Made by a program: the position numbers and the translations under genes
NCBI RefSeq assembly: GCF_003732705.1
Contig: NZ_MOBR01000006.1
Coordinates: 206,281 to 270,280, forward strand
DNA length: 64,000 nucleotides
Reading direction: 5' to 3'
Source: Pseudomonas frederiksbergensis
Lineage (GTDB): Bacteria; Pseudomonadota; Gammaproteobacteria; Pseudomonadales; Pseudomonadaceae
Notes under the pieces: generated by a model
What the model saw: only the letters and a program-made list of their open reading frames with translations
The model's database searches: none
What the model was told of the DNA's origin: nothing
Part shown: positions 53,952 through 64,000 of the stretch, one piece after another
Numbering within the stretch: position 1 is the first letter of the stretch
How the letters are laid out: every line of letters begins with the position of its first letter

Positions 53952-54102
53952 AGATGGGGCACCAATTTTTATTGGTTTCCCGTTGGAACTGGCTTACAAA
54001 GCCATGTTCCGATGGCGCTGAAGCAGCGCCAAGCTAGAGTGAACGCCAGCTGTAAACAGCTCGCAAAGAATTTTTTAAAATACGCCGCAGGAGAGATTCG
54101 CA

Positions 54103-54846
54103 ATGGCTCAGCAGGGCAGTGGTTATCAGGCTCGCTATAAACGCATTCTACTCAAGCTTAGCGGCGAGGCCCTGATGGGCTCGGAAGAGTTCGGGATCGA
54201 CCCGAAAGTTCTGGATCGCATGGCACTGGAAGTGGGCCAATTGGTCGGCATCGGTGTGCAGGTCGGTCTGGTGATCGGCGGCGGCAACCTGTTCCGTGGT
54301 GCAGCGCTGAGCGCGGCCGGCATGGATCGGGTCACCGGTGACCACATGGGCATGCTGGCCACTGTGATGAACGCCCTGGCCATGCGCGATGCGCTGGAAC
54401 GTGCCAATATCTCGGCCATCGTGATGTCGGCCATTTCCATGGTTGGCGTGACCGATCATTACGACCGCCGCAAGGCCATGCGCCACCTGAACGCCAAGGA
54501 AGTCGTGATTTTCGCGGCCGGTACGGGCAATCCGTTCTTCACTACGGATTCGGCAGCCTGCCTGCGTGCAATCGAAATCGATGCCGATGTCGTGCTCAAG
54601 GCGACCAAGGTCGATGGCGTCTATACCGCTGACCCATTCAAAGACCCGCATGCCGAGAAGTTCGATCATCTGACTTACGATGAAGTACTGGATCGCAAGC
54701 TGGGCGTGATGGATCTGACCGCCATTTGCCTGTGCCGCGACCACAAGATGCCGTTGCGCGTATTTAACATGAACAAGCCCGGCGCCCTGCTGAACATCGT
54801 GCATGGCGGCGCTGAAGGGACCCTGATCGAGGAAGGCCAACAATGA
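54103..54846 (+). CDS. pyrH: Uridylate kinase
   Basis: A 247-residue hexameric UMP kinase of the amino-acid-kinase fold. [14 protein letters not shown] begins the fold, then [32 protein letters not shown] and the [15 protein letters not shown] segment. It makes UDP for RNA and nucleotide-sugar synthesis. The stop overlaps the start of frr (ATGA). GGAGAG precedes the ATG. Confidence 0.98.
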   Translation: MAQQGSGYQARYKRILLKLSGEALMGSEEFGIDPKVLDRMALEVGQLVGIGVQVGLVIGGGNLFRGAALSAAGMDRVTGDHMGMLATVMNALAMRDALERANISAIVMSAISMVGVTDHYDRRKAMRHLNAKEVVIFAAGTGNPFFTTDSAACLRAIEIDADVVLKATKVDGVYTADPFKDPHAEKFDHLTYDEVLDRKLGVMDLTAICLCRDHKMPLRVFNMNKPGALLNIVHGGAEGTLIEEGQQ

Positions 54847-55400
54847 TCAACGAAATCAAGAAAGACGCTCAAGAGCGCATGCAGAAATCCCTGGATTCTC
54901 TGAACCATGCATTTGGTCAGATTCGTACCGGCAAGGCTCACCCAAGCATTCTGGGCAGCGTGATGGTGCCGTACTACGGCACAGACACTTCCATCACCCA
55001 AGTGGCCAACATCACGGTAAAAGACTCCCGGACCCTTCAGGTCGTGGCGTTTGAGCGCAATATGCTCGCGGCAGTCGACAAAGCGATCCAAAGCGCCGGT
55101 TTGAATCTCAACCCGACCAACCTGGGCGAGTTGTTGCTGATCTCCATGCCTGCCCTGACTGAAGAAACCCGCAAGGGCTTCACCAAGCAGGCGCGTAGCG
55201 CAGCTGAAGATGCTCGTGTTGCCGTGCGCAATATTCGTCGTGATGCACTTGGCGACTTGAAGAAACTGGTCAAGGACAAGGAAATCAGCGAAGACGAAGA
55301 ACGTCGTGCCGCTGCTGATATCCAGAAGCTGACCGACAAGGCTGAGGCCGATATCGACGCAGCGACCAAGCAAAAAGAAGCGGACCTGATGGCCGTATAA
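54843..55400 (+). CDS. frr: Ribosome recycling factor
   Basis: A 185-residue protein of RRF type that splits post-termination ribosomes with EF-G. It starts [20 protein letters not shown] and contains [20 protein letters not shown], then [20 protein letters not shown] and a C-terminal helical triple bundle. It overlaps pyrH by four bases and precedes uppS by 13. Confidence 0.98.
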   Translation: MINEIKKDAQERMQKSLDSLNHAFGQIRTGKAHPSILGSVMVPYYGTDTSITQVANITVKDSRTLQVVAFERNMLAAVDKAIQSAGLNLNPTNLGELLLISMPALTEETRKGFTKQARSAAEDARVAVRNIRRDALGDLKKLVKDKEISEDEERRAAADIQKLTDKAEADIDAATKQKEADLMAV

Positions 55401-55413
55401 GGGTCGCGTTTTC

Positions 55414-56169
55414 ATGGAAAAGACCAAGCAGACTGCGCCGTCCGCGGTGCCGCGCCATGTCGCGATCATCATGGATGGTAACAATCGCTGGGCGAAAAAA
55501 CGCTTTATGCCGGGTGTCGCCGGGCATAAAGCGGGTGTGGATGCGGTTCGTGCGGTAATCGAGGTGTGCGCCGAGGCCAAGGTCGAGGTGCTGACCCTGT
55601 TCGCCTTCTCCAGTGAAAACTGGCAGCGTCCGGCCGATGAGGTCAGCGCCTTGATGGACCTGTTCTTCAAGGCGTTGCGTCGCGAGGCCAAGCGTCTCAA
55701 CGACAACAACATCAGTCTGCGCATCATTGGTGACCGTTCGCGTTTTCACCCCGAGCTTCAAGCTGCCATGCGTGAAGCCGAGGCGATTACCGCCGGCACC
55801 AATCGCTTTATCCTGCAGATTGCCGCCAATTACGGCGGTCAGTGGGATATCGCGCAAGCTGCACAGCGTCTGGCGCGGGAAGTCCAGGCCGGGCACCTGC
55901 GCCCGGAAGACATTACCCCGGAACTGTTGCAAACCTGTCTGGTGACCGGCGATTTGCCGTTGCCGGATTTGTGCATTCGTACCGGCGGTGAGCACCGCAT
56001 CAGCAATTTCCTGCTATGGCAGCTGGCTTACACCGAGTTGTACTTCTCCGACCTGTTCTGGCCGGACTTCAAACACGACGCCATGCGCACCGCGCTGGCC
56101 GATTTCGCTTCTCGTCAGCGCCGCTTCGGTAAAACGAGCGAGCAGATCGAGTCTGGAGCCCGGGTTTAA
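55414..56169 (+). CDS. uppS: Undecaprenyl diphosphate synthase
   Basis: A 251-residue cis-prenyltransferase making the C55 carrier lipid for peptidoglycan and LPS. MDGNNRWAKKRFMPGVAGHKAG contains the pyrophosphate-binding Asp; FAFSSENWQRP and the RTGGEHRISNFLLWQLAYTE segment near the end are family signatures. It overlaps cdsA by one base (TAATG). Confidence 0.98.
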   Translation: MEKTKQTAPSAVPRHVAIIMDGNNRWAKKRFMPGVAGHKAGVDAVRAVIEVCAEAKVEVLTLFAFSSENWQRPADEVSALMDLFFKALRREAKRLNDNNISLRIIGDRSRFHPELQAAMREAEAITAGTNRFILQIAANYGGQWDIAQAAQRLAREVQAGHLRPEDITPELLQTCLVTGDLPLPDLCIRTGGEHRISNFLLWQLAYTELYFSDLFWPDFKHDAMRTALADFASRQRRFGKTSEQIESGARV

Positions 56170-56975
56170 TGCTTAAACAACGAATCATCACCGCACTGAT
56201 CCTGCTGCCGATCGCCTTGTGCGGGTTTTTCCTGCTCGAAGGCTCCGGTTTTGCGCTGTTCATCGGGCTGGTTGTAACCCTGGGTGCATGGGAGTGGGCT
56301 CGCCTGGCGGGCTTCACCGAGCAGCCTATTCGTGTGGCCTACGCGGCTGTGGTCGCGCTGATGCTGTTTGTCATGCACGTCCTTCCCGGGCTCGCGCCTT
56401 GGGTACTGGGCGCCGCTGTGCTCTGGTGGGCGGTGGCGACGTATCTGGTGCTGACCTATCCGCGCTCCAGCGAACACTGGGCGAGTGCCGCCTGCAAACT
56501 GGTGATCGGCCTGCTGATCCTGCTGCCGGCCTGGCAAGGTCTGATCCAGATCAAGCAAGAGCCTTTGGGTAACTGGCTGATCATGGCAGTCATGGTGCTG
56601 GTCTGGGGCGCTGACATTGGTGCGTACTTTTCCGGCCGGGCGTTCGGCAAGCGCAAGCTGGCGCCGCAGGTCAGTCCCGGCAAGAGCTGGGAGGGCGTCT
56701 ATGGTGGCCTCGCACTGAGCCTGGTCATCACGCTGGTGGTCGGTCTGGTCCGCGACTGGACCGTGGCGGAACTGCTTAAAGGTTTGGTGGGTGCGGCGTT
56801 GATCGTGTTCATTTCGGTGGTGGGCGACCTCACCGAAAGCATGTTCAAGCGTCAATCCGGGATCAAGGACAGCAGCAATCTGCTGCCGGGTCACGGCGGC
56901 GTGCTGGATCGGATCGACAGCCTGACGGCAGCGATTCCGATCTTCGCGGTGCTGTTGTGGATGGCTGCGCCGTGA
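56169..56975 (+). CDS. cdsA: Phosphatidate cytidylyltransferase
   Basis: A 268-residue polytopic inner-membrane enzyme converting phosphatidic acid plus CTP to CDP-diacylglycerol. Several TM helices ([20 protein letters not shown] first) and the CDS signature near the end ([20 protein letters not shown], then [13 protein letters not shown]). Its last codons overlap the GTG start of dxr (GTGA). Confidence 0.97.
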   Translation: MLKQRIITALILLPIALCGFFLLEGSGFALFIGLVVTLGAWEWARLAGFTEQPIRVAYAAVVALMLFVMHVLPGLAPWVLGAAVLWWAVATYLVLTYPRSSEHWASAACKLVIGLLILLPAWQGLIQIKQEPLGNWLIMAVMVLVWGADIGAYFSGRAFGKRKLAPQVSPGKSWEGVYGGLALSLVITLVVGLVRDWTVAELLKGLVGAALIVFISVVGDLTESMFKRQSGIKDSSNLLPGHGGVLDRIDSLTAAIPIFAVLLWMAAP

Positions 56976-58162
56976 GCCGCCCACAGCAAATTACCGTTCT
57001 GGGGGCGACAGGCTCGATTGGCCTGAGCACCCTGGATGTCATTGCTCGTCATCCCGAGCGCTATCAGGTTTTCGCATTGAGCGGTTTCACTCGGTTGAGT
57101 GAGTTGTTGGCTTTGTGTGTGCGGCATACGCCGCGGTTTGCGGTGGTGCCTGAAGCTGCGGCGGCCCGTACATTGCAGGACGATCTGCGCGCCGCCGGCC
57201 TGTCGACGCGTGTTCTGGTGGGCGAGCAGGGGCTGTGTCAGGTTGCTGCCGACCCTGAGGTCGATGCGGTCATGGCGGCCATCGTCGGTGCGGCGGGCTT
57301 GCGTCCGACCCTGGCGGCTGTCGAGGCCGGCAAGAAGATCCTGCTGGCCAACAAAGAAGCGCTGGTGATGTCCGGCGCGTTGTTCATGCAAGCCGTGCGC
57401 AAAAGCGGTTCCGTGTTGCTGCCGATCGACAGCGAACACAACGCGATTTTCCAGTGCATGCCCAACGATTTCGCCCGTGGTCTGGGTGCAGTCGGCGTGC
57501 GTCGGATTTTACTGACAGCCTCTGGTGGCCCTTTCCGGCAGACGCCGATAGCGGAATTGGCGCATGTTACCCCCGATCAGGCCTGTGCTCACCCGAACTG
57601 GTCCATGGGGCGCAAGATTTCGGTCGATTCGGCCAGCATGATGAATAAAGGCCTCGAGCTGATCGAAGCTTGCTGGCTGTTCGATGCCAAGCCATCCCAG
57701 GTCGAAGTGGTGATTCACCCGCAGAGTGTTATCCACTCGCTGGTGGACTATATCGACGGGTCGGTGTTGGCGCAGTTGGGTAATCCGGACATGCGCACGC
57801 CGATTGCCAACGCCCTGGCCTGGCCGGAGCGAATCGACTCGGGTGTCGCCCCGCTGGATCTGTTTGCCATCGCACGCCTGGATTTCCAGGCCCCCGATGA
57901 AGAGCGTTTTCCATGCCTGCGTCTCGCGCGACAAGCGGCCGAGGCCGGCAATAGTGCGCCGGCCATGCTCAATGCGGCGAATGAAGTGGCTGTTGCGGCC
58001 TTTCTCGACGGACGGGTTCGTTACCCGGAAATCGCGAGTATCATCGAGGAAGTCTTGAATCTTGAGCCTGTAGTTGCGGTGAATGATCTCGAGGCGGTGT
58101 TCACCGCAGACGCCAAGGCGCGTGTGCTGGCCGAGCAGTGGTTGAGTCGTCACGGGCAATAA
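56972..58162 (+). CDS. dxr: 1-deoxy-D-xylulose 5-phosphate reductoisomerase
   Basis: A 396-residue MEP-pathway enzyme using NADPH. NADPH loop [41 protein letters not shown] (metal site), and [19 protein letters not shown] are diagnostic. The GTG start at 56972 overlaps the cdsA stop and fits the family N-terminus; an upstream ATG at 56957 would lie inside cdsA. It supplies IPP/DMAPP for uppS. Confidence 0.98.
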   Translation: MSRPQQITVLGATGSIGLSTLDVIARHPERYQVFALSGFTRLSELLALCVRHTPRFAVVPEAAAARTLQDDLRAAGLSTRVLVGEQGLCQVAADPEVDAVMAAIVGAAGLRPTLAAVEAGKKILLANKEALVMSGALFMQAVRKSGSVLLPIDSEHNAIFQCMPNDFARGLGAVGVRRILLTASGGPFRQTPIAELAHVTPDQACAHPNWSMGRKISVDSASMMNKGLELIEACWLFDAKPSQVEVVIHPQSVIHSLVDYIDGSVLAQLGNPDMRTPIANALAWPERIDSGVAPLDLFAIARLDFQAPDEERFPCLRLARQAAEAGNSAPAMLNAANEVAVAAFLDGRVRYPEIASIIEEVLNLEPVVAVNDLEAVFTADAKARVLAEQWLSRHGQ

Positions 58163-58216
58163 GTGTTGCAGTACGTTGGCCCCATGCAGCACTGGATAGG
58201 ATTGCGGAGAAAGTAG

Positions 58217-59569
58217 ATGAGCGCGCTCTATATGATTGTCGGCACCCTGGTAGCCTTGGGCGTGCTGGTCACTTTCCACGAATTCGGCCACTTTTGGGTC
58301 GCGCGTCGCTGTGGGGTCAAAGTGCTGCGTTTCTCCGTGGGCTTTGGCATGCCGTTGTTGCGCTGGCACGACAAGCAAGGCACTGAGTTCGTGCTGGCCG
58401 CTATTCCCCTGGGCGGCTACGTGAAGATGCTCGACGAGCGCGAAGGCGAAGTGCCGGCCGATCAGCTCGATCAATCCTTCAATCGCAAGTCCGTCCGCCA
58501 GCGCATTGCCATTGTTGCCGCGGGCCCGATCGCCAATTTTCTGCTGGCGATGGTTTTTTTCTGGGTGCTGGCCATGCTCGGCAGCGAACAGGTGCGTCCG
58601 GTTATCGGTGCTGTCGAGTCGGGCAGTATCGCGGCCAAGGCCGGTTTGAGCGCGAATCAGGAAATCGTTGCCATCGATGGCGAGCCAACCTCCGGGTGGG
58701 CAGCCGTGAACTTGCAACTGGTCCGTCGCCTGGGCGAAAGCGGTACGTTGCAACTGCTGGTGCGTGAACAGGGCTCCACCGCGGATTCGCCTCGTGAGCT
58801 GGCGCTGGATCACTGGCTCAAGGGCGCTGATGAACCGGACCCGATTCGCTCACTGGGTATCCGCCCGTGGCGTCCAGCGTTGCCGCCGATCCTGGCGGAA
58901 CTCGATTCGAAAGGGCCGGCGCAAGCTGCGGGCCTGAAGACCGGTGATCGGCTGTTGGCCCTTGATGGCAAGTCGCTTGATGACTGGCAGCAAGTCGTCG
59001 ATACGGTCCGTATGCATCCGGATACCAAAATCATGCTGCGCGTCGAGCGCGATGGTGCTCAAATCGACGTCCCTGTGACACTTGCGGCTCGTGGTGCAAG
59101 CAAAGCGCCGACCGGTTACCTGGGTGCCGGGGTAAAAGCAGTCGATTGGCCACCAGAGATGATTCGCGAGGTCAGCTACGGTCCTGTGGCCGCGATCGGG
59201 GAGGGTGCCCGACGCACCTGGACCATGAGTGTACTGACCCTCGATTCGCTCAAGAAAATGTTGTTCGGCGAGCTCTCGGTAAAAAACTTGAGTGGACCGA
59301 TAACCATTGCTAAAGTGGCGGGCGCTTCTGCCCAGTCGGGTGTTGCTGATTTCCTGAATTTCCTTGCTTATCTGAGTATTAGCTTGGGTGTTCTGAATTT
59401 GTTGCCCATTCCAGTACTGGATGGGGGACATTTGTTGTTTTATCTGATCGAGTGGGTGCGTGGTCGCCCCTTGTCAGATCGGGTGCAGGGTTGGGGGATA
59501 CAGATCGGCATCAGTTTGGTGGTCGGGGTGATGTTGCTTGCTCTGGTCAATGATCTGGGTCGTCTGTAA
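58217..59569 (+). CDS. rseP: Site-2 protease RseP (MucP)
   Basis: A 450-residue intramembrane zinc protease. TM1 carries HEFGH (H21-H25), followed by WVARRCGVKVLRFSVGFG. Two PDZ domains fill the middle (VIGAVESGSIAAKAGLSANQ and LAELDSKGPAQAAGLKTGDR regions). The third ligand motif NLLPIPVLDGGHLLFY is in the last third. In Pseudomonas this protein (MucP) cleaves anti-sigma factor MucA to release AlgU. The promoter-less 54-base gap suggests co-transcription with dxr. Confidence 0.97.
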   Translation: MSALYMIVGTLVALGVLVTFHEFGHFWVARRCGVKVLRFSVGFGMPLLRWHDKQGTEFVLAAIPLGGYVKMLDEREGEVPADQLDQSFNRKSVRQRIAIVAAGPIANFLLAMVFFWVLAMLGSEQVRPVIGAVESGSIAAKAGLSANQEIVAIDGEPTSGWAAVNLQLVRRLGESGTLQLLVREQGSTADSPRELALDHWLKGADEPDPIRSLGIRPWRPALPPILAELDSKGPAQAAGLKTGDRLLALDGKSLDDWQQVVDTVRMHPDTKIMLRVERDGAQIDVPVTLAARGASKAPTGYLGAGVKAVDWPPEMIREVSYGPVAAIGEGARRTWTMSVLTLDSLKKMLFGELSVKNLSGPITIAKVAGASAQSGVADFLNFLAYLSISLGVLNLLPIPVLDGGHLLFYLIEWVRGRPLSDRVQGWGIQIGISLVVGVMLLALVNDLGRL

Positions 59570-59589
59570 CGCTTCGCTGAATTGCGAAT

Positions 59590-59615
59590 CTGCCGCATTT
59601 TGCGGCAGTTTGTTT
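59590..59615 (+). terminator. Hairpin with T-run between rseP and bamA
   Basis: CTGCCGCA and TGCGGCAG pair around TTT and are followed by TTTGTTTATT. It may partly terminate rseP transcription or act as an attenuator before bamA. Confidence 0.7.
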
Positions 59616-59643
59616 ATTGCCAGTTGGAATAAGAAAGGACTTC

Positions 59644-62019
59644 ATGAAACGTCTGCTGCTAACTGCGGTTCTCACCGTATTGATGATCGCCGAAGTTCAC
59701 GCCGAGTCCTTCACTATCTCTGATATTCGCGTCAATGGCCTCCAGCGGGTCTCCGCGGGTAGTGTCTTTGGTGCCTTGCCGTTGAACGTCGGTGAACAGG
59801 CGGATGATCGTCGCCTGGTGGAATCCACTCGTGCGTTGTTCAAAACCGGGTTCTTTCAAGATATCCAGCTGGGTCGCGAAGGCAATGTCCTCGTTATCAC
59901 GGTAGTCGAGCGTCCGTCGGTCGCGAGTATCGAGATCGAGGGTAACAAGGCCATCTCAACTGAAGACCTGATGAAGGGTCTCAAGCAATCCGGCCTCTCC
60001 GAAGGCGAGATCTTCCAGCGCGCCACCCTCGAAGGTGTGCGTAACGAACTGCAGCGCCAGTACGTCGCTCAGGGTCGCTACTCGGCGACCGTCGACACCG
60101 AAGTGGTGGCGCAGCCGCGTAACCGCGTGGCGTTGAAGGTCAACATCAATGAAGGCACCGTTGCCGCTATCCAGCACATCAACGTGGTGGGTAACACGGT
60201 CTTCCCTGATGACGACCTGATCGACCTGTTCGAACTCAAGACCACCAACTGGCTGTCGTTCTTCAAGAACGACGACAAGTACGCTCGTGAGAAACTCTCC
60301 GGTGACCTGGAGCGTCTGCGCTCCTACTACCTGGACCGCGGCTATATCAACATGGATATCGCTTCGACCCAGGTGTCTATCACCCCAGACAAGAAACACG
60401 TCTACATCACGGTCAACGTCAACGAAGGCGAGAAGTACACCGTTCGTGACGTGAAACTCAGCGGCGACCTGAAAGTGCCTGAAGACCAGGTCAAGTCCCT
60501 GCTGCTGGTTCAGAAAGGCCAGGTGTTCTCGCGCAAGCTGATGACCACCACCTCCGAACTGATCACTCGTCGTCTCGGTAACGAGGGCTACACTTTCGCC
60601 AACGTCAACGGCGTACCTCAGCCACACGATGAAGATCACACCGTAGACATCACTTTCGCAGTCGATCCGGGCAAACGTGCCTACGTGAACCGTATCAACT
60701 TCCGCGGCAACACCAAGTCCGAAGACGAAGTGCTGCGTCGTGAAATGCGTCAGATGGAAGGTGGTTGGGCTTCGACTTACCTGATCGACCAATCCAAGAC
60801 TCGTCTTGACCGTCTGGGCTTCTTCAAGGAAGTCAACGTCGAAACCCCGGCCGTGCCAGGTGTAGACGACCAGGTTGACGTGAACTACAGCGTTGAAGAG
60901 CAGGCTTCCGGTTCGATTACCGCCAGTGTCGGTTTCGCCCAGAGTGCCGGTCTGATCCTCGGTGGTTCGATCACCCAGAACAACTTCCTGGGTACCGGTA
61001 ATAAAGTCAGCATCGGCCTGACCAAAAGCGAATACCAGAGCCGCTATAACTTCGGTTATGTCGACCCGTACTGGACTGCTGACGGTGTGAGCCTGGGTTA
61101 CAACGCCTTCTATCGCACCACTGACTACAAAGACCTCAACGTCGACGTTGCAAGCTATGCGGTAGACAGCCTCGGCGCTGGCGTCAGCGTCGGTTACCCG
61201 ATCAGCGAGACTTCGCGCCTGACCTTCGGCCTGACTGCGCAACAAGACAAGATCAAGACGGGTCTGTACACCGTTGACGAGATTTTTGACTTCGTTAACA
61301 AGGAAGGTAACAGCTACCTGAACTTCAAGGCGTCGGCCGGTTGGTCCGAGTCCACCTTGAACAAAGGCGTGCTGGCTACCCGTGGTCATTCCCAAAGCCT
61401 GACCCTGGAAAGCACTACCCCAGGCAGCGACCTGTCGTTCTTCAAGCTCGACTACCGTGGCCAGTTGTTCCAGCCTCTGAGCGAAAACTACACCATGCGC
61501 CTGCACACCGAATTGGGCTATGGCGATGGTTATGGTTCGACCGATGGCTTGCCGTTCTATGAAAACTACTATGCTGGTGGTTTCAACTCGGTTCGTGGCT
61601 TCAAGGACAGCACGTTGGGTCCTCGCAGTACCCCAAGTAAGGGTACTAATCCGGGCACGGCTGAAGACCCGGATCAGGATCCACTGCCATTCGGCGGTAA
61701 CGTTCTCATCCAGGGCGGCGTAGAACTTCTGTTCCCTCTGCCGTTCGTCAAGGACCAGCGGTCCCTGCGGACTTCGGTATTCTGGGACGTGGGTAACGTT
61801 TTTGACTCGCAGTGCAAAGATTCCACCAACGCAAACGGTTCGACGTCCAATACGAAGTGTAACGACATCAGCCTGAGCAACATGGCCAGTTCCGTCGGTG
61901 TCGGCGTGACCTGGGTTACCGCACTGGGCCCTCTGAGCTTCGCGTTGGCCATGCCGGTCAAGAAACCGGATAACGCTGAAACCCAAGTGTTCCAATTCTC
62001 CCTCGGCCAGACGTTCTAA
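59644..62019 (+). CDS. bamA: Outer-membrane protein assembly factor BamA
   Basis: A 791-residue BamA. Signal peptide MKRLLLTAVLTVLMIAEVHA (cleavage after VHA), five POTRA domains to about residue 420 (FTISDIRVNGLQRVSAGSVF begins the first), then the 16-stranded barrel. Loop L6 motif VRGF is at NSVRGFKDSTLGPRS. The last strand ends ...VFQFSLGQTF. Start at 59644 is preferred over the codon at 59617, since it begins the signal peptide and has AAAGGAC upstream. It inserts outer-membrane proteins. Confidence 0.98.
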   Translation: MKRLLLTAVLTVLMIAEVHAESFTISDIRVNGLQRVSAGSVFGALPLNVGEQADDRRLVESTRALFKTGFFQDIQLGREGNVLVITVVERPSVASIEIEGNKAISTEDLMKGLKQSGLSEGEIFQRATLEGVRNELQRQYVAQGRYSATVDTEVVAQPRNRVALKVNINEGTVAAIQHINVVGNTVFPDDDLIDLFELKTTNWLSFFKNDDKYAREKLSGDLERLRSYYLDRGYINMDIASTQVSITPDKKHVYITVNVNEGEKYTVRDVKLSGDLKVPEDQVKSLLLVQKGQVFSRKLMTTTSELITRRLGNEGYTFANVNGVPQPHDEDHTVDITFAVDPGKRAYVNRINFRGNTKSEDEVLRREMRQMEGGWASTYLIDQSKTRLDRLGFFKEVNVETPAVPGVDDQVDVNYSVEEQASGSITASVGFAQSAGLILGGSITQNNFLGTGNKVSIGLTKSEYQSRYNFGYVDPYWTADGVSLGYNAFYRTTDYKDLNVDVASYAVDSLGAGVSVGYPISETSRLTFGLTAQQDKIKTGLYTVDEIFDFVNKEGNSYLNFKASAGWSESTLNKGVLATRGHSQSLTLESTTPGSDLSFFKLDYRGQLFQPLSENYTMRLHTELGYGDGYGSTDGLPFYENYYAGGFNSVRGFKDSTLGPRSTPSKGTNPGTAEDPDQDPLPFGGNVLIQGGVELLFPLPFVKDQRSLRTSVFWDVGNVFDSQCKDSTNANGSTSNTKCNDISLSNMASSVGVGVTWVTALGPLSFALAMPVKKPDNAETQVFQFSLGQTF

Positions 62020-62064
62020 GCGTCTGACCCAAGATAACGACAATGGATTTTGTAGGAGTGCATC

Positions 62065-62568
62065 GTGCGTAAGTTGACTCAATTGGTTCTCCTGGCGACC
62101 GTACTGGTAGCAGGCCCGGCTTTTGCCGACATGAAAATCGCCGTTCTGAACTATCAGATGGCTCTGCTGGAATCGGACGCGGCCAAGAAGTACGCCGTGG
62201 ATGCCGAGAAGAAGTTCGGTCCGCAACTGACCAAGCTGAAAACACTGGAAAGCAGTGCCAAGGGTATCCAGGACCGTCTGGTTGCCGGTGGCGACAAGAT
62301 GCAACAAGGCGAGCGCGAGCGTCTGGAGCTTGAATTCAAGCAAAAGGCCCGTGACTTCCAGTTCCAGTCCAAGGAATTGAACGAAGCCAAAGCCGTTGCT
62401 GACCGTGAAATGCTGAAGCAGCTCAAGCCGAAACTGGATAGCGCTGTGGAAGAAGTCATCAAGAAAGGTGCTTTTGACCTGGTCTTCGAGCGTGGCGCAG
62501 TGATTGATGTCAAGCCTCAGTACGACATCACTCGCCAGGTTATCGAGCGCATGAATCAGCTGAAGTAA
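62065..62568 (+). CDS. skp: Periplasmic chaperone Skp/OmpH
   Basis: A 167-residue exported chaperone. Signal peptide with GTG start (VRKLTQLVLLATVLVAGPAFA); mature part opens DMKIAVLNYQMALLESDAAK and is a long coiled-coil (tentacle) region rich in K, E and Q to residue ~130, ending RQVIERMNQLK. It keeps unfolded OMPs soluble for BamA. The GTG at 62065 has GTAGGAG upstream; lpxD starts three bases after the stop. Confidence 0.96.
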   Translation: MRKLTQLVLLATVLVAGPAFADMKIAVLNYQMALLESDAAKKYAVDAEKKFGPQLTKLKTLESSAKGIQDRLVAGGDKMQQGERERLELEFKQKARDFQFQSKELNEAKAVADREMLKQLKPKLDSAVEEVIKKGAFDLVFERGAVIDVKPQYDITRQVIERMNQLK

Positions 62569-62571
62569 TCC

Positions 62572-63627
62572 ATGACAGCGACTATAAAGCTCGGCCAATT
62601 GGCCGAGTTCCTCGGCGCCATCTTACGTGGCGACCCGGAGAAAGAAATTACTGGGCTAGCCACTTTGCAAGAGGCTGGCCCAGCTCAGTTGAGCTTTCTG
62701 GCAAACACTCAATACCGTAAATACCTGCCGGACAGCAAAGCAGCAGCCTTACTGCTGAAGGCTGCTGACGCTGAAGGTTTTGCCGGTAATGCGCTGGTTG
62801 TGCCGGATCCTTACCTGGCTTACGCCCGTGTTTCCCATCTGTTCGATCCCAAGCCCAAGGCAGCTGCCGGTATTCATCCGACAGCGGTCATTGCGGCGGA
62901 TGCGGTGGTCGACCCGGCGGCGAGCATTGGTGCCTTCGTGGTGATCGAAAGCGCAGCGCGTATTGCTGCGGGCGTGACCGTTGGGGCGCATTGCTTCATC
63001 GGTGCGCGCTGCGAGATTGGCGAGGGCGGCTGGCTGGCTCCGCGAGTTACGCTGTACCACGACGTGCGGATTGGTAAGCGCGTAGTGATTCAGTCAGGTG
63101 CTGTACTCGGTGGTGAAGGTTTCGGTTTTGCCAACGAGAAAGGTGTCTGGCAGAAAATCGCCCAGATTGGTGGTGTCCTGGTCGGTGACGATGTGGAGAT
63201 TGGCGTGAATACCGCCATCGACCGCGGTGCGCTGGCCGATACCATTCTTGGCAATGGTGTGAAGCTCGACAATCAGATTCAGATCGCCCACAACGTCCAG
63301 GTCGGTGATCACACCGCCATGGCAGCGTGCGTGGGGATCTCCGGCAGCACCAAGATCGGCAAGCATTGCATGCTCGCAGGCGGTGTAGGGCTGGTGGGGC
63401 ATATCGAGATTTGCGACAACGTTTTCCTGACCGGGATGACCATGGTGACCCACTCGATTACCGAGCCGGGCTCCTATTCTTCCGGTACAGCCATGCAACC
63501 GGCTGCCGAGTGGCGCAAAAGCGCGGCACGCATTCGTCAGCTCGATGACATCGCGCGGCGTCTGCGACAGCTGGAAAAGCGTGTAGGGGAAGTGACCCCT
63601 GACGGTAATGCTTCATCAGATGGCTGA
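62572..63627 (+). CDS. lpxD: UDP-3-O-acylglucosamine N-acyltransferase
   Basis: A 351-residue hexapeptide-repeat enzyme, third step of lipid A synthesis. N-terminal uridine-binding domain ([20 protein letters not shown]) is followed by a left-handed beta helix ([20 protein letters not shown]) and the catalytic His segment [21 protein letters not shown] short C-terminal helix ends the protein. It is three bases after skp. Confidence 0.98.
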   Translation: MTATIKLGQLAEFLGAILRGDPEKEITGLATLQEAGPAQLSFLANTQYRKYLPDSKAAALLLKAADAEGFAGNALVVPDPYLAYARVSHLFDPKPKAAAGIHPTAVIAADAVVDPAASIGAFVVIESAARIAAGVTVGAHCFIGARCEIGEGGWLAPRVTLYHDVRIGKRVVIQSGAVLGGEGFGFANEKGVWQKIAQIGGVLVGDDVEIGVNTAIDRGALADTILGNGVKLDNQIQIAHNVQVGDHTAMAACVGISGSTKIGKHCMLAGGVGLVGHIEICDNVFLTGMTMVTHSITEPGSYSSGTAMQPAAEWRKSAARIRQLDDIARRLRQLEKRVGEVTPDGNASSDG

Positions 63628-63735
63628 TACCATTTCCATATCAAGTGTGCACAGCCGCTAGACTGCCTCCTTGATTTGCTAGAGGGGTGCGCTTCAGTCG
63701 CGCGCTCCCAATCTTTACATAGGCTTCCCCCCGAA

Positions 63736-64000
63736 ATGATGGACATCAACGAGATTCGCGAATACCTGCCTCACCGTTACCCGTTCCTGCTGGTGGACCG
63801 GGTTGTGGATCTGGATGTGGAAGGCAAGCGCATTCGCGCCTACAAGAATGTCAGCATCAACGAGCCATTCTTCAATGGTCACTTTCCTGCGCATCCAATC
63901 ATGCCGGGCGTGTTGATCATCGAAGCAATGGCCCAGGCTGCCGGGATCCTTGGTTTCAAGATGCTGGACGTGAAGCCGGCCGACGGCACCCTTTACTACT
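63736..64000 (+). CDS. fabZ: 3-hydroxyacyl-ACP dehydratase FabZ (partial, cut by window end)
   Basis: The first 88 codons are present; the window ends inside the gene. [20 protein letters not shown] and [20 protein letters not shown] show the FabZ hot-dog fold, with the catalytic His in NGHFPAHP. It dehydrates 3-hydroxyacyl-ACP, and lies downstream of lpxD with a 108-base gap. Two ATG codons in a row start the frame (63736 and 63739); the first is taken. Confidence 0.96.
   Translation, partial: MMDINEIREYLPHRYPFLLVDRVVDLDVEGKRIRAYKNVSINEPFFNGHFPAHPIMPGVLIIEAMAQAAGILGFKMLDVKPADGTLYY

Noticed and set aside
59956..62598. An 880-codon open frame on the minus strand opposite bamA/skp
   Set aside because: It is an antisense shadow of bamA caused by high GC third-position bias; the product is low-complexity V/F/H/D-rich and bamA on the other strand is unambiguous.

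Overview
This is a Pseudomonas chromosome window, most likely from the P. fluorescens group. Evidence: high GC; REP/REPIN palindromes of the GTGGGAGCGGGC...GCTCGCGAA type between genes; and a gene order that, as far as I recall it, follows the P. aeruginosa PAO1 blocks prfB-lysS-...-ppc-adk-tsaB-...-mexLJK-plsB and csd/dapD/glnD/map/rpsB-tsf-pyrH-frr-uppS-cdsA-dxr-rseP-bamA-skp-lpxD-fabZ. No rRNA, tRNA, CRISPR array, prophage or intact insertion sequence was seen.

Layout. 0-4.6 kb is accessory metabolism: a LysR regulator divergent from an SDR plus a carboxymuconolactone-decarboxylase-like protein, a degraded IS481-type transposase end, then an overlapping SDR/flavin amine oxidase pair. 4.6-7.3 kb holds prfB (intact +1 frameshift site) and lysS. 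7.4-13.7 kb holds a TetR regulator, lipoproteins, a QEGLA-motif putative zinc peptidase, an alpha/beta hydrolase, and a DUF4398/OmpA lipoprotein operon (lptF-like). 13.9-22.7 kb holds ppc, adk, tsaB, DUF72, an ICL/PEP-mutase-like enzyme, an extensin-like protein, an internally repeated protein and rsmJ. 22.8-27.7 kb is a mexL-mexJK type efflux locus with a clear 36-bp palindromic operator. 28-31.1 kb holds a Fic protein whose last 30 residues are encoded by a REPIN, DUF4197, and two YbaY-like genes. 31.2-39.5 kb holds plsB, a cold-shock protein, an unknown protein, rlmA, dapE and a GH17-GT2 glucan synthase (ndvB-like). 39.7-43.8 kb holds tcdA, csdE, csdA, dapD and a YffB/ArsC-like protein.

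44.2-46.7 kb is the most unusual part: three tandem paralogous astacin-like metalloproteases (HExxHxxGxxHE plus SxMHY Met-turn) with no signal peptide and a shared short N-terminal motif containing one cysteine. They interrupt an otherwise conserved housekeeping block.

46.9-64 kb is housekeeping: dapC, glnD, map (minus strand), then on the plus strand rpsB, tsf (translation), pyrH, frr, uppS, cdsA, dxr, rseP, bamA, skp, lpxD and the start of fabZ. The last group links isoprenoid/undecaprenol supply, phospholipid precursor synthesis, the sigma-E-type protease, outer-membrane protein assembly and lipid A synthesis in one closely spaced series with several start/stop overlaps.

The intergenic DNA carries sixteen palindromic repeat units of two unrelated families (eleven REPIN-type, five of a ~105-113 bp GATCGTTCCCACGC type). 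Functions below rest on motif and family recognition by eye; no database search was run.
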